Below the pieces are notes generated by a model. That model did no database searches. It saw nothing but the letters and a program-made list of their open reading frames with translations, and had not been told where the DNA came from. A stretch of DNA of 64,000 bases. It comes from Sporopachydermia quercuum (Eukaryota > Ascomycota > Sporopachydermiomycetes > Sporopachydermiales > Sporopachydermiaceae). Position numbers and translations under genes: made by a program. The DNA lies in the NCBI GenBank assembly GCA_001599295.1, contig BCGN01000002.1, positions 1,240,001 through 1,304,000 of the forward strand. Direction: 5' to 3'. Within the stretch, counting starts at the first letter, position 1. Every line of letters begins with the position of its first letter. Below are positions 40,598 to 51,280 of this stretch, in pieces.

Positions 40598-43168
40598 CTA
40601 TTTTCCTAGCCTTGAGAACTTATCTGCCAGAGAATCAACTCCAGGAAAATGATCTCCATGCAAATGATCTCTTACAGTATGAATATTGCTTGTAGGGATA
40701 GCACCAGGAGGCGCTCTTTGAGGTACAGGTAATGGATTCTGCTGCTGCTGTTTCTGCCGTCTCATTATTATGTGATTCATAGCACTACTACTAGGAGATT
40801 TCTTGATCAACGAAGAGTTCGGTGGAGCAGTGGGAATGATAGAATACTGCCTTTCTCTAAAGCTAGTTTCAACCATTTCAACTTTCTTTGAATTCTTCAT
40901 CTTATCAGGATCAACTTTATGGAACCAATCATCTTTCTCATTATATTCATAGATTGTCCAGTCCACACCATACGGTTTTGGCTCCAAAACATAAACTGCA
41001 TGTAAAGGAACATCTAACTCACCAATTGCAGCTCTATTCAAGTTCATGAAATAAGATAGAACAATTCTGGCAACAACTCTATGAGTAATAAGCATTACAT
41101 GATCAGTAGTTCTTTCAATTTCAACGATAACAGGTCTCAATCTGTTGATAACATCCAAGTAAGATTCACCCCCAACTCCAGGATATCTATAGGCGATTTT
41201 ATTATTAATCCGAGCCATGAACTCTTCAGGATGTTGATCTTGGATTTCTTCATAAGTCATGCCTTCATAGCTACCTGCTGACAGTTCATTCAACATACGC
41301 ATTTCTTTAATAAAGTATTTATCTTCATCAAAGTAAGCAGCGGTATCAATTGACCGTTCAAGCATACTTGTCCATATGCAAAAGTTAGGCTCTTGAGGTT
41401 CATTTACTGGTGTACTACTTACTGCGCCTGTCTTTTCATCTCTTCTTCTTAAAATCTTTGTCCTTTCCGTAAATCTTTCTAGTTGACGTTTACGGAATTC
41501 ATGCTTTTCATGATCAACAAATCTAGCTAACGCTTTAGCAAATTTCCTACCGTGTTCAGTTAAAGGTGCATCACCACCAATTCTTCCCATCACGTTATCT
41601 TCACTTTCACCATGTCTCGTTACCCAAATCTGTCTTTCAGCTAAGTTGAAGTTGAATAAGAAGAAAACAGTTTGACCAGACAAGAATCCTTGAATGTTAT
41701 AAGCAACAACTTTCTTGCCTACATCAATCATTTTAACGTACTGGAAGCTTTCTAATTGTTCTTCTTCATCAGCAATCGTTTCATAGACTTTTTCATAGTT
41801 TTTAAGTCGACCACGGAAATCTTTCAATGCCAATTCTGGATCCAATTCTCTATAATCAGGACCACTTAACTTTAAGCGGATATTTTCATCAAGAATTGCT
41901 TTATTTTCACATATTGTTTCTAAAAACAAGACTTTTAACTGTCCTTTACTTCTTTTTTGAATATGTTCATAAACCCAACGTCTTCTTGCCTTTGTTGTAT
42001 TGGTAGCATCAAATATACCAACTGATCCAGATCCATCAAGAACATAGTCNAATAACAAGTCTAATGTTTCTTTAGCCCATTGTTCACGCAAAGTCTTTGA
42101 TTCCGGGTTATTTGGTGAGAAGAAACTTGCTCTATGAGTATTAGATGCCTGAGGTTTAACGTCAACAACAGTTTCTGATTCATGTGCATTAGCTTTTGAT
42201 AATTCTTCATCTTGAAAGGCAATTGGCTTACTAGCAGGACCTAAATTACGTTTCGATGATCTTCTTGTATTCCCCACGTTGAATATTTTACACTCGTGTT
42301 GCAACCAATTGAGATATCGGCATAGTTTGTTGGTAATATATGATTTACCTCTTGCCGGTAAACCAACCATAACGATGACTAATTTACTTCCAACATCATT
42401 TGAAGAGATTGCACCATCAGGGGAAGTTTTGCTCCTTGTTAGACCAGGAACGTCTAAAGTGGTAGCTCTTCGTTTAGCTCTATGAGGTCGTGAAGCATCA
42501 TGTTCTACTACTGTGCTAGCTTTATTGATAGGACTGTTATTTGGTGAATCACTGGATGCGTCTGACTCTTCAATAACAGCTTCTTCGCTTAAAGCACTGT
42601 GTAAGTAAGACTTATCAAGGAAGCCATCATGAGGTTCCATGCTAGGAGAAGGTGCATTTGATGTGATAGGAGTATCCGTAAGAGGTCTGTTATTGAAAGA
42701 AGGAATTTTGGACATAGATGGTGCTTCAATAGTACTTGAAGGATCTTCTTGATTGGACGAAGAAGATGGAGACAGATTATGGAAGTGATCTTGTAAATGA
42801 GGTTGAGGTTGGAATGTTGATCCTTTATCTGACTCAGTGTGGTTAGTATCAGAAGGGGGATCAGTGTTGGATGGAGACCGATTATCGCTGTTAGAACTAG
42901 AAGCGCTGGTATTCTTTCTATTATTATTACTAATAGTCGTAGTAGCGTATGGTCTTGATCTAGCAGCTTGTTGAATAGTGAAATTGGCTTTAAATGTTGG
43001 TTTCTCTGTATTCGGGGCGTTATTTTGATTCTCTGATTCATCTGCTGGTTGCGAGTGAGATTGATCGTTTTGACTGCTTGTGTCGATTGATTGTGAGGGA
43101 GATATCAATGATGAGGCTGTAGATTCCACCTCAGCTAATGACAGTGATTCGTCGTCTGAGGCTGACAT
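40598..43168 (-). CDS. PFK26: 6-phosphofructo-2-kinase, PFK26 type, with intact bisphosphatase His
   Basis: An 856-residue enzyme that makes fructose-2,6-bisphosphate, the activator of glycolysis and inhibitor of gluconeogenesis. Residues 1-260 are Ser/Asn/Pro-rich with many possible phosphosites ([17 protein letters not shown]). The kinase domain starts with Walker A GLPARGKS (269-276) and includes [23 protein letters not shown] and the ICEN loop. The C-terminal phosphatase-like domain has [21 protein letters not shown] with His519, then YEGMTYEEI and [10 protein letters not shown]. cerevisiae Pfk26 is known to carry Ser where this catalytic His should be and lacks phosphatase activity. Here RHGE is intact, so the enzyme may be bifunctional. 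A Q-rich tail follows. N at 42050. It lies between the YIL108W-type gene and MOB1, as in S. cerevisiae but with a carrier gene added. Confidence 0.93.
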   Translation of the reverse strand: MSASDDESLSLAEVESTASSLISPSQSIDTSSQNDQSHSQPADESENQNNAPNTEKPTFKANFTIQQAARSRPYATTTISNNNRKNTSASSSNSDNRSPSNTDPPSDTNHTESDKGSTFQPQPHLQDHFHNLSPSSSSNQEDPSSTIEAPSMSKIPSFNNRPLTDTPITSNAPSPSMEPHDGFLDKSYLHSALSEEAVIEESDASSDSPNNSPINKASTVVEHDASRPHRAKRRATTLDVPGLTRSKTSPDGAISSNDVGSKLVIVMVGLPARGKSYITNKLCRYLNWLQHECKIFNVGNTRRSSKRNLGPASKPIAFQDEELSKANAHESETVVDVKPQASNTHRASFFSPNNPESKTLREQWAKETLDLLXDYVLDGSGSVGIFDATNTTKARRRWVYEHIQKRSKGQLKVLFLETICENKAILDENIRLKLSGPDYRELDPELALKDFRGRLKNYEKVYETIADEEEQLESFQYVKMIDVGKKVVAYNIQGFLSGQTVFFLFNFNLAERQIWVTRHGESEDNVMGRIGGDAPLTEHGRKFAKALARFVDHEKHEFRKRQLERFTERTKILRRRDEKTGAVSSTPVNEPQEPNFCIWTSMLERSIDTAAYFDEDKYFIKEMRMLNELSAGSYEGMTYEEIQDQHPEEFMARINNKIAYRYPGVGGESYLDVINRLRPVIVEIERTTDHVMLITHRVVARIVLSYFMNLNRAAIGELDVPLHAVYVLEPKPYGVDWTIYEYNEKDDWFHKVDPDKMKNSKKVEMVETSFRERQYSIIPTAPPNSSLIKKSPSSSAMNHIIMRRQKQQQQNPLPVPQRAPPGAIPTSNIHTVRDHLHGDHFPGVDSLADKFSRLGK

Positions 43169-44778
43169 CTTGAATAAAATGCTTGGTACAAATAATTTAG
43201 ATTAAAAAACTCAGAAAAAATAACAACTTCGCTTTTGTTCTGCTTTGGTTGGTTCTGGTTTCCTTTGTGAATAAGAAACTGGTACCAGCTGCCTGCCTAC
43301 CTTGTCGCCTATACTATAAAGCAGTAATAGGCAATTTAAACGGAAAACTAACTATTTTCGGAGATTCTGAAACTGGTAGTTATATCAAAGTTCACGTTCT
43401 TCGTTTATGCTGAGCTGATTAGACCTGATTGGATTGCAAACTAAGGTTACTTATCAACGCTTCCTAGTTAGGTCACCAATCGGTTAAATAAGCAAGAAGA
43501 AGGAATTGATTATGTACGTTTATGTGATGTTAAAGAAAGAGTGCACTTCAACGAATGAAAAGTAGAAATAATCAATAAGGACAATTCTACTAACCATGAT
43601 ATATTGGTAGATACACTTGCTAATCTAGAAGTTGTATTAACAAAATCAACTGATGCTTCGCCTTTTCTCACTAGTAAGTAAAGTAGAAGACCTGATTACT
43701 ATGAGAGATAAGAATAAATAAACAGCGAACAAAGGAAGCCGTCGAGAAGGGAGATTGTGTTTATGCGGGAATATGCCGAATTAATGTATATAAGCATGAG
43801 ATTTGTTATAGTGAGAATAAGTTGGAAGTTTAATAAGTGACATGTTAAATCATTCTCCAACATTCCGTCAGAATTCGGGGGTCTTGTATAGGGAGAAAAG
43901 GAGAGCATTAAGGAATTTATTATGAATTGAAAAGGATTATTCACTGGAATATTTTTGCATTATATAAGGCACGTATTTGCGGGTTGTTCTATTGATTGTA
44001 GATGGAAATAAGACTGAATGTGTTGGGTAGACAAAATTAGGAAGGAAAATATGCAGAGATATGCGGAAATATGCAGGGTTGGACGTAAAGTTTATATTGT
44101 AATAAACTTTAGTTGGTTATGCCAAGCATTAAACATGGCTGATACCACGTAGAAAGACTGGTTAATCGATCGTCTAATAATAGTGAAAGCTTTGTAACGA
44201 AGAGTAGAAGGTTAAATAGTCAAAATTGAGTAACCGAAGAACTTAAAATTTATAGGGATCAATGAGGTAAAGATACAAGCATAATATAAAAATTTCATCT
44301 GTTCTTCTTTGACATTACACAGTGGGCATTAGCATCTTTATAAGTGAATAAAGAGGATCATCTCTTTGCCTCCTGGCAGCTATTAAGTTCCAACAAATGA
44401 AACTAAATTGATCTTCCCATTAAGAAGTAAATATTACTGTATATTATTCGTTTACAAATTGTTTCAATATTATTTTAACACCGCCATATTCAACCATTTA
44501 TCTCCGATGCTCACCTGAAAAGGAAAGGAACATCCCTTCATTTAAGGTTCGGACCGAGTTCGGGAAATACGTACCTGCATATACTTACAGTACGATACAT
44601 GAGTGATTTCTTTGTTATATCGTATCACATTATCTTGGCTAATGGTCGTAAGTTACGATAAACAACCTAGATATAAGGGAAAAAAAAGTTAAATTAAATT
44701 GAAATCAGATCTAAATATATCACTCTATGTTACACACAAAATTTGCTCGTCTAAGCTGAACAACCAATGATTGTTACT
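43169..44778. other. intergenic, PFK26 promoter / YMC1 3'
   Basis: About 1.6 kb. The part near 43930-44130 (minus strand) has repeated CATATTTCCGCATAT-like text and a TATATAATG stretch, possibly PFK26 promoter. A patch at 44490-44600 is GC-richer with small inverted repeats (TTCGGACCGAGTTCGG); it could be a small RNA, but I could not match it to any known class. Confidence 0.35.
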
Positions 44779-45776
44779 CTATTGTAGTAGTCTCATAGTT
44801 AATTCCACAGTAGCAAAAGTACCGGCACTACAGGGAAGTGCTCGAAGTAATGTTGGAACGATTCCTCTCCAGAAACCAATTAAACCATCCGTTTTCCAAG
44901 TTTTAATCATGGCATCTGTTGCGTTCTTATATTTCTTACCAGCACCATCGAATCCATCAGATTGGTACTTGCTCTTTATCACATCCAATGGATAACTACT
45001 CAGCCATAGCGTTTCTCCGGCTAATGCACCAAACAGCATTAATTTCCATGTAGGAACCTCATGTCTCTGTCCTGTTGATTCAAAGTGTGCCAAATTCAAT
45101 TTCATCAAGTATTCATAAGTTAAAAACCATACGCCATAGGCTTGTGCTTCCCTTAAAGCTGTAACAACTGAGCCTCTGAAGAGTCCGCTGAGGCCATGCC
45201 TCTGGTAAATTTTTTTGACGGCATCAGTTGGACCATTGTACAATTTATCCTTTCCTGAAGGCTGTGTCTGTAATAGGATTCTGAGCTGTTCAACTGGTGA
45301 AGATACAACAGTATTAGCCAAACCAGCTATTGCTCCTGCAGCGTATAGTTGAGGGAATGTCAGTTCAGATGACTTGTTATGATCCATGAATCTTCTTTTC
45401 GCTTCATGGAAAGCGGACATTTGAATTGAAACACATGCTCCAACTCCTACTAGTGGTGCAAGTGTTCCTTTATAAAACGCTAATGGACCTTCTCTTGTTA
45501 ATGTGACCCGAAATGCTGTTAACGGTGAATTGAACTGACCTGTTTGCATTCGCACTTTCACCAGGTCAAATGGTTGGCCAACCAACACCTGAACTGCCCC
45601 ACCAACGAAGCCTGCAACCTATTCGATATACACGGTTAGTAACTGACATTAACAGCCATATGTCTCGTGCTCATGTAGAAATGTAACCTTTGTTCTTTTC
45701 ACCAAACTAAACTGAACATGACTTAACATACAGTGTCTTTCACTTTGCGTGAAACGGAATGATCAACGTCCGACAT
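44779..45776 (-). CDS. YMC1: mitochondrial carrier, YMC1/YMC2 type (2 exons)
   Basis: A 294-residue mitochondrial carrier-family protein. Exon 1 is 45732-45776 (MSDVDHSVSRKVKDT) and exon 2 is 44779-45618; the intron has donor GTATGT and branch TACTAAC. Three repeats carry the carrier signature: GQPFDLVKVRMQTG, SPVEQLRILLQT and SYPLDVIKSKYQ. VGGAVQVLVGQPFD and LAFYKGTLAPLVGVGACVSIQ closely follow Ymc1 and Ymc2 as I recall them, and distinguish it from Crc1 and Ort1. In S. cerevisiae these carriers are linked to glycine/glutamate and mitochondrial amino-acid supply, with the exact substrate uncertain. The gene sits between PFK26 and MOB1, which are direct neighbours in baker's yeast. Confidence 0.88.
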
Positions 45777-46237
45777 TTTGAGCAATATTGTTGCAAATGA
45801 ATATGAATTTCCGGTGACATTATTTTCTGCTAATTTATTCCTTTTAATTGTTTATCTAGCACTTCTGTTAGTTTGCAAAGAAGAACGTCTTTAACGATTG
45901 AATCGTTTCTCAGAGTCTCACATGCAATTTCTGTCAAATTTTCAGATTGCGACAAGTCACTTGATGAGTAACTACATGTGAAATGATGTGGTAATAATCT
46001 GCACTGTCTACCTAGCCATGCATTAAATGTGAAAGAGGGAGAGCAAGTTGTTCTTTGTTACAGTTCATCAGAAAAATACGCAATACATGCAGATATAAAT
46101 ATCTCATTTGTTATAGTCAATTATTACTGTTATTATTTGTAAAGTCAATTTATTTAGCAAGATTACTCGATATTCCAGAATGCGAGCCTCCTGCAACTTC
46201 CTGCATTTGCATTTTATCCGACAAAGTTCATGCACAT

Positions 46238-46243
46238 CACGTG
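46238..46243. promoter_or_regulatory. CACGTG E-box between YMC1 and MOB1
   Basis: Context CATCACGTGTAAAA, about 460 bp upstream of YMC1 and 475 bp upstream of MOB1. Function inferred only from the motif. Confidence 0.35.
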
Positions 46244-46488
46244 TAAAATGACATATAATCGTAACATCATGTCTCCCTTCATTGTATGCACCCTTATGTA
46301 TAAGTAAGCACACTTTAGACTTTATTTATAAATAGTCAGCCATTTCGATTTGTACCTTGAACGGGCGAAAAGTAAACATTTACGGTTTCAAGTTCAGTTT
46401 TCTTATTAAATGTTCTACTCATCACAGGGAATGCATTTCGTTGCTGATACTTATGATCCTATTCATACTATTAAGCAAGGGAAAAGTA

Positions 46489-46662
46489 TTAGTTGAAGTA
46501 GAGAATTTTAAGTGTTTCTGTTGGATGACCAAGGGTACTGATAGTGGTCAGATACTTTTTTAATTGCTGCAGAGCATAGGTGACGAGAACAGAAGCGATT
46601 TCCCTACTGTCGATATCATTGATCATTTGTTCTAACGTCTCGAAGCGAATAAACAGATTCAT
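46489..46662 (-). CDS. doubtful small open frame, 57 residues
   Basis: Begins at an ATG 55 bp from the MOB1 start codon on the opposite strand. The protein is rich in Leu, Ile, Glu and Lys (RFETLEQMINDIDSREIASV), more protein-like than most chance frames here. I recognise no family, and the space for two promoters is very small. Probably not a gene. Confidence 0.15.
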   Translation of the reverse strand: MNLFIRFETLEQMINDIDSREIASVLVTYALQQLKKYLTTISTLGHPTETLKILYFN

Positions 46663-46716
46663 TTTTTTTCTTTTATACAATCTTTTTAACAATCTAAGTC
46701 ATAAAACACCTTCAAA

Positions 46717-47538
46717 ATGTCATTTCTACAAAGCTTGTGAGTAATCAATGATGAATATATACAGTGGATGTAAACAGCAAGTTATGACTGTGATGATTAT
46801 CATTACTAACAGCAATACAGAAGCAATACCTACAGAACAACTAAGACCACCAGGTCTTTCAAAAGAAGTAGCACAAGTGACATCAAGCCAACTAGTGCTA
46901 ATGGATATGATGATAACGCTGGAACATCATCAGGCACTGGGAGTAATTCTGGTTTGATTGGTACATCACATAAGGATATCAGAAATTATGCTGAAGCTAT
47001 TTTAGGGTCGAGCTCTTTAGCAGCAGCAGTCAAACTTCCTGAAGGTGAAGATGAATTAGAATGGCAAGCATTACATATTGTTACATTTTATAATCATATT
47101 AATATGTTGTATTCATCGATAACAGAATTCTGCTCACCGGCAACTTGCCCAAGAATGATTGCAACTACAGAATATGAGTATTTATGGCAAGAGGCAAATT
47201 CAAGACCAGTTTCATTATCAGCACCAGAGTACTTTGAACATCTAATGAACTGGGTCCAAAATGTGATTGATGATGAGAATATTTTCCCTCAAAAGAGTGG
47301 AGTTCCTTTCCCCTATACATTCCCAACACTAGCTAAAACAATAATGAAAAGAATGTTCCGTATATATGCTCACATATACTGTCATCATTTTGATCAAATT
47401 ACAGCACTAGGGTTGCAGAAAGATCTGAATACTAGTTTGAAGCACTTCGTTTTATTTTGTAATGAATTCCAGATGATCAATCCAGTTGATTATGGTCCTT
47501 TACAAGATTTGATTCAAGTGTTATTGCAAGAACAATAA
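46717..47538 (+). CDS. MOB1: MOB1, co-activator of NDR/Dbf2-family kinases (2 exons)
   Basis: A 245-residue Mob-family protein that binds and activates Dbf2/Dbf20-type kinase in the mitotic exit network. Exon 1 is 46717-46736 (MSFLQS) and exon 2 is 46821-47538. The donor is GTGAGT and the branch TACTAAC at 46804-46810. The AG directly after the branch point (46811-46812) gives the wrong frame, and the AG at 46819-46820 keeps it. S. cerevisiae MOB1 is also spliced near its start. The Mob fold shows VKLPEGEDELEWQALH, NMLYSSITEFCSPATCP, RIYAHIYCHHFDQI and LNTSLKHFVLFCNEF. The zinc ligands are the CX4C pair and the HX4H pair. An N-terminal Ser/Thr/Asn-rich segment precedes the fold. CTG at 47425-47427 is at the conserved Leu of LNTS. 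Confidence 0.95.
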
Positions 47539-48651
47539 GGGTAATGTTAGGTTTGGTATGAAATTAATTATATTATGATAAATCAAGTGATTGTAAGAAT
47601 TGCTATGTTAGACTGTAGATAATGTAGTAATTGGCATTCAGGTATTGTAAAAAGTAAACAGGGGGAATGTTATACAGTATAGAAGGCGATTATATACATT
47701 ATCATCGCACACATATTCATTCAATGCCGATAAGGCTCATTCTCATCTCTAATGACGCGAACTAGAAATAAATATAGTTTTTTCTTGGGTTGTGTATAAA
47801 CTGATATCGATTTCTTCCATGTAGAATTGGAATACCATAGGGCACATGTATTTATAGGGAGTTGCATTCTACATTTCCTTTATTTTATGTTAAATGCGAA
47901 CAAGTGCTGATTAAGTGGGGAAATTTTTCTTTATCTGCTATCACCTTACTAACAACAATATTTAATCAATTCAATTCTTACACGAACCAACTCAATAATG
48001 AGTTACTCCATGTAAGCGTACCATCGACCACGTTCTTTGCCGATCTATTATCAGCACTTAGAACTGCCTGTTGTCCTCTTTAGCTGATTCCCTGTGATCT
48101 TTCGGCAAAAATAGGAGTCATTAAACCGTTTTTCGCACTAATTTCTCTATCTTCAGACGCTTTTATAATTTTGCTCTTTAATGCCTCTTGTTTCTCGCTG
48201 TAATCATTATTTTCCGTAAGGCTTGATTCAACACTTACAAACCGATATTAACAAACTGGTAAAAGTTTTTCCTGGGTGTTTCCCAATTAAGGGTTTAGTT
48301 TGCATTTAAGTTAAGGTGTTGATGGGCTAGAGCCTCTAGTGAAACTCAAAAGTATTCTCAAGCCCCTCGTGATGATTCATTGCGAGGAAAAATATTTACG
48401 AGCGAAACGTCATTTGAATAGAATATGATATGAGAGAAGAGCTAATAGATTTATTATTGCCTTTACAAATTTTTGGCAGAAAAGGATAGAGATAATTCAC
48501 TTGTGAGGAGAGTTCGATCTTAAGTTTGTTAGTTTGTTTGAAAGTGTGTTGAGATGATTGCCCTAAATGATTTCACTGACAGCTAAGGAGTGTTCCCCTA
48601 TTTCTCTGGTTATAACAAGCCGATTTCGAGCAATCAAAAAGTAGTATTATA

Positions 48652-48786
48652 ATGGTTCGTGCTTGTAGTGAGATACTAGCTGATGGTATTCACAATGATC
48701 TCATTGATAACAATATATATCTATCGGATCAAATGGTTAGTGAGATTGTCCACGGAATTCTACCAAGAATTCTTGAAACTAAATAG
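48652..48786 (+). CDS. doubtful small open frame, 44 residues
   Basis: An isolated ATG frame in the 2.4-kb gap encoding a charged, balanced peptide (SEILADGIHNDLIDNNIYL). Composition is protein-like, but there is no family match and no conserved neighbour. It could equally be an exon of something I cannot assemble, or chance. Confidence 0.15.
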   Translation: MVRACSEILADGIHNDLIDNNIYLSDQMVSEIVHGILPRILETK

Positions 48787-49367
48787 TTCAACATTGGGTA
48801 GATTGGATAACATAGATTTTTTAGGTTGATGATGCATAGCCAAGATATGGTAAGGATTGTTTTTCATTGACTCATACAGCTTTCTATGTAGTACTACTTA
48901 TTGTTGTAAAATATTATACCTAGTTATTTAGGTTAAATGTCAATTTATTGCGATTATACCTTCTGTTGCAAAGCTATTGCATGCTGGTTACTCGAAGAAA
49001 ATTACCTGTATGATATAAAATTGATACAAATCAAAGATTTATTTATCCTATTTTACCTCATTAGTAGCTGATTGACTCATTTTGAAGGTTACTTACTGTC
49101 TCTGCTCTTTAACCGAGTTTTCTGAAAATAGTTAGACCTGGTTAGATATAGCGTATGAATCAAACATTAAATATTTTAATTACTACCGGATGATTAAGAA
49201 AGTGTTAGAATAGAAAGCTAGAGCGAGATCCTGTTAGCTTAAATTGCATTACTATCAAAACAACAATCTCGAAAAGTATTCTATATCCAAAATCTCACAA
49301 TGCAACCACATGGATGTTCTACTAATTGAACTCAAATGTCCATATATTTATCTCAATGAAATATAAA

Positions 49368-49394
49368 AATAGTTCTCCTTTAATAGTTCTCCTT
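49368..49394 (+). repeat. 13-bp direct repeat
   Basis: Two exact copies of AATAGTTCTCCTT separated by one T. Likely slippage; no function evident. Confidence 0.85.
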
Positions 49395-49781
49395 ATATTA
49401 CGTACGTGTTGTTGTCAATAACTCCTAACAAATTCATTCATTGCCTTTTTTGCTTTCATTACTATTTATTCTCTTCACTTTTACTCCTCCTTAGTAGTGG
49501 AGATTTATTCATCCATACTGCGCCAAAGGGTCTGAGGGGATTTTAACCTTTTGCAAAACCATCCCAACCCGCTCTTAGATGTTCAAACCCTAAAGTTTGT
49601 TCAAGTTTAGCTTATAACTTTAAATAAAATTCGCATCAAGTACCAAAACTTAGCTGGCAATGCAACAGCAAAAGGTTATTCCCCTCCATCGTTCTCATAT
49701 AAAACTGTTCCATTGCCGCTACTTCAAACTAAAAATTGCTGAAACGCAAGGAAGAAAGGAAAGTTTTTCATCCTGTTGGAT

Positions 49782-49787
49782 CACGTG
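49782..49787. promoter_or_regulatory. CACGTG E-box upstream of PTC7
   Basis: Context GATCACGTGTATTGG, about 180 bp upstream of the PTC7 ATG, a normal distance for a yeast activator site. Factor identity is inferred. Confidence 0.4.
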
Positions 49788-49963
49788 TATTGGTATTGAA
49801 ATTATGGTTTATAAGAAAAGCATTCAACTATGAAGAAATAATCATTCATTTCTCTTACTCTTCGTTCGTTTCTATCATTGTATTATTGCGCGTAGAGTCA
49901 TAAAGAATTCGCATTTTTAGATTTGTTGGAAAAATAGCATCGAAGATTGGATTGTTGATCGTA

Positions 49964-51280
49964 ATGTTATCAAGAATGATAGGGAGATCAAGTGGGAAAC
50001 ACCTACGGAGTATATTGTATTTGCATCAACAACATCAATGCTATTCAACAGCTAATATTTATGCATTATTTTCATCTCAACTTCCGCAGGTGTTTAATTT
50101 TCGATCTTCAAGTGTTCAACGTGAACAAGAAAAGTTAGCTAAGAAGAAAGAGGCGAATGAACTTCGTAAAGCTGAACGAGCATCAGCAATAGCAACTGCT
50201 GCTGCTTCAAATCTACCATTTCCTTATCCTGATTCCAATATCTGGAAATGGATTCCTAATAAGGGCAAGCATGAATCATTGAAATCTGTAGATAGTAGAG
50301 CGGAACTTCATTTCACTTGTGCTACTGCTGTGCATTGTTATCATTATAACAAGAAGCAACAAGGAGAGCTTGATTTAGAGGAGTCAGGTGTAGTCCCTAC
50401 TTCGGGATCGAATTCTTGTTCTTTGATATCAAATGGCGATGATGCCATCTATACATCAAGTAATCTAATAGGAATTGCTGATGGAGTTACTGCTTGGATT
50501 AATAAAAAAAATGGTAATGCTGCTCATTGGGCGAGACTGTTCCTGAGTAGAGCTGCTGCATATATCAATAACGATCGCGATGTGCATCCAATGAATGCTT
50601 CAAGCGATTTACAAGGACTCATGCTGTCCTTCGACCTTGCATCTAAAGATTCAATCACTGAAATGGAGAAGAAACAATTGCAAGGATCTTCCACTGCCGT
50701 TTTCGCTAATTTGGTGAAGAATAATTATCTCCAAATCGGAAGTATAGGCGATTCTAGGTTATTTATATTCAGGAAGAAAAAGGAAATAGAGTTTCCATAT
50801 GATTTGGGTGAAACGGAAGAGAGAATTGATTTGCATGATAGCTCCGAGATTGCGGATGCGCTCTCAACATCTTCTGGTAGTGCGTCGTATGAGCTGATTT
50901 ACCATAATATCGAGCAATACTCCGATGCTAATCAAACATGTCCTGTACAAATTGGCACCAACTTGACTGATTCTCCTTCGAACATTGGTAATTTCTCGCT
51001 ATTCAAAGTTGAGAAGAATGATGTTTTGTTGTTGTGTTCCGATGGATTATCGGACAATTTATGGCCTGTTGAAATCACAGAGATCATAAATTCGTACATT
51101 GAAAAAGGTGTCCAAGCTGTAGCAAAGAAGCTTTTGTATGAGACAGAACAAGTAATATATGATGAGTTTGCTTATACCCCCTATTATTATAAGATGGATA
51201 ATCTTGAGAAGCAGAAAGGCCGTATGATGACAGGTGGAAAGGTTGATGATGTTAGTATATGTGTTGCTCAGTTGGTGTGA
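49964..51280 (+). CDS. PTC7: mitochondrial PP2C-type phosphatase PTC7
   Basis: A 438-residue metal-dependent Ser/Thr phosphatase of the Ptc7/azr1 subgroup. In S. cerevisiae Ptc7 dephosphorylates the coenzyme Q protein Coq7. The start is the ATG at 49964; the frame upstream only offers a TTG. The first ~35 residues are basic and free of acidic residues (MLSRMIGRSSGKHLRSILYL), a good mitochondrial presequence. PP2C motifs follow: GIADGVTAWINKK with the metal-binding Asp, GSSTAVFANL, LQIGSIGDSRLFIF, LLCSDGLSDNLW and GGKVDDVSICVAQL with the late Asp pair. S. cerevisiae PTC7 is alternatively spliced; no intron is needed here, and no second membrane segment is seen. Confidence 0.9.
   Translation: MLSRMIGRSSGKHLRSILYLHQQHQCYSTANIYALFSSQLPQVFNFRSSSVQREQEKLAKKKEANELRKAERASAIATAAASNLPFPYPDSNIWKWIPNKGKHESLKSVDSRAELHFTCATAVHCYHYNKKQQGELDLEESGVVPTSGSNSCSLISNGDDAIYTSSNLIGIADGVTAWINKKNGNAAHWARLFLSRAAAYINNDRDVHPMNASSDLQGLMLSFDLASKDSITEMEKKQLQGSSTAVFANLVKNNYLQIGSIGDSRLFIFRKKKEIEFPYDLGETEERIDLHDSSEIADALSTSSGSASYELIYHNIEQYSDANQTCPVQIGTNLTDSPSNIGNFSLFKVEKNDVLLLCSDGLSDNLWPVEITEIINSYIEKGVQAVAKKLLYETEQVIYDEFAYTPYYYKMDNLEKQKGRMMTGGKVDDVSICVAQLV

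Larger units (their letters stand above)
45777..46716. other. divergent promoter, YMC1 / MOB1
   Basis: A 940-bp divergent region with a CACGTG E-box at 46238-46243. A 57-codon minus-strand frame beginning with ATG at 46662 has a protein-like mix of residues and is listed separately. Confidence 0.45.
47539..49963. other. long intergenic region between MOB1 and PTC7
   Basis: A 2.4-kb AT-rich spacer between co-oriented genes, the largest gap in the window. It has a doubtful 44-residue frame at 48652-48786, a 13-bp direct repeat at 49368-49394 and a CACGTG at 49782-49787. I find no tRNA-like boxes and no spliced gene. An unrecognised non-coding RNA remains possible. Confidence 0.4.

Noticed and set aside
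43699-43944. 81-codon minus-strand frame upstream of PFK26
   Set aside because: Hydrophobic, low information, and in presumed promoter DNA.
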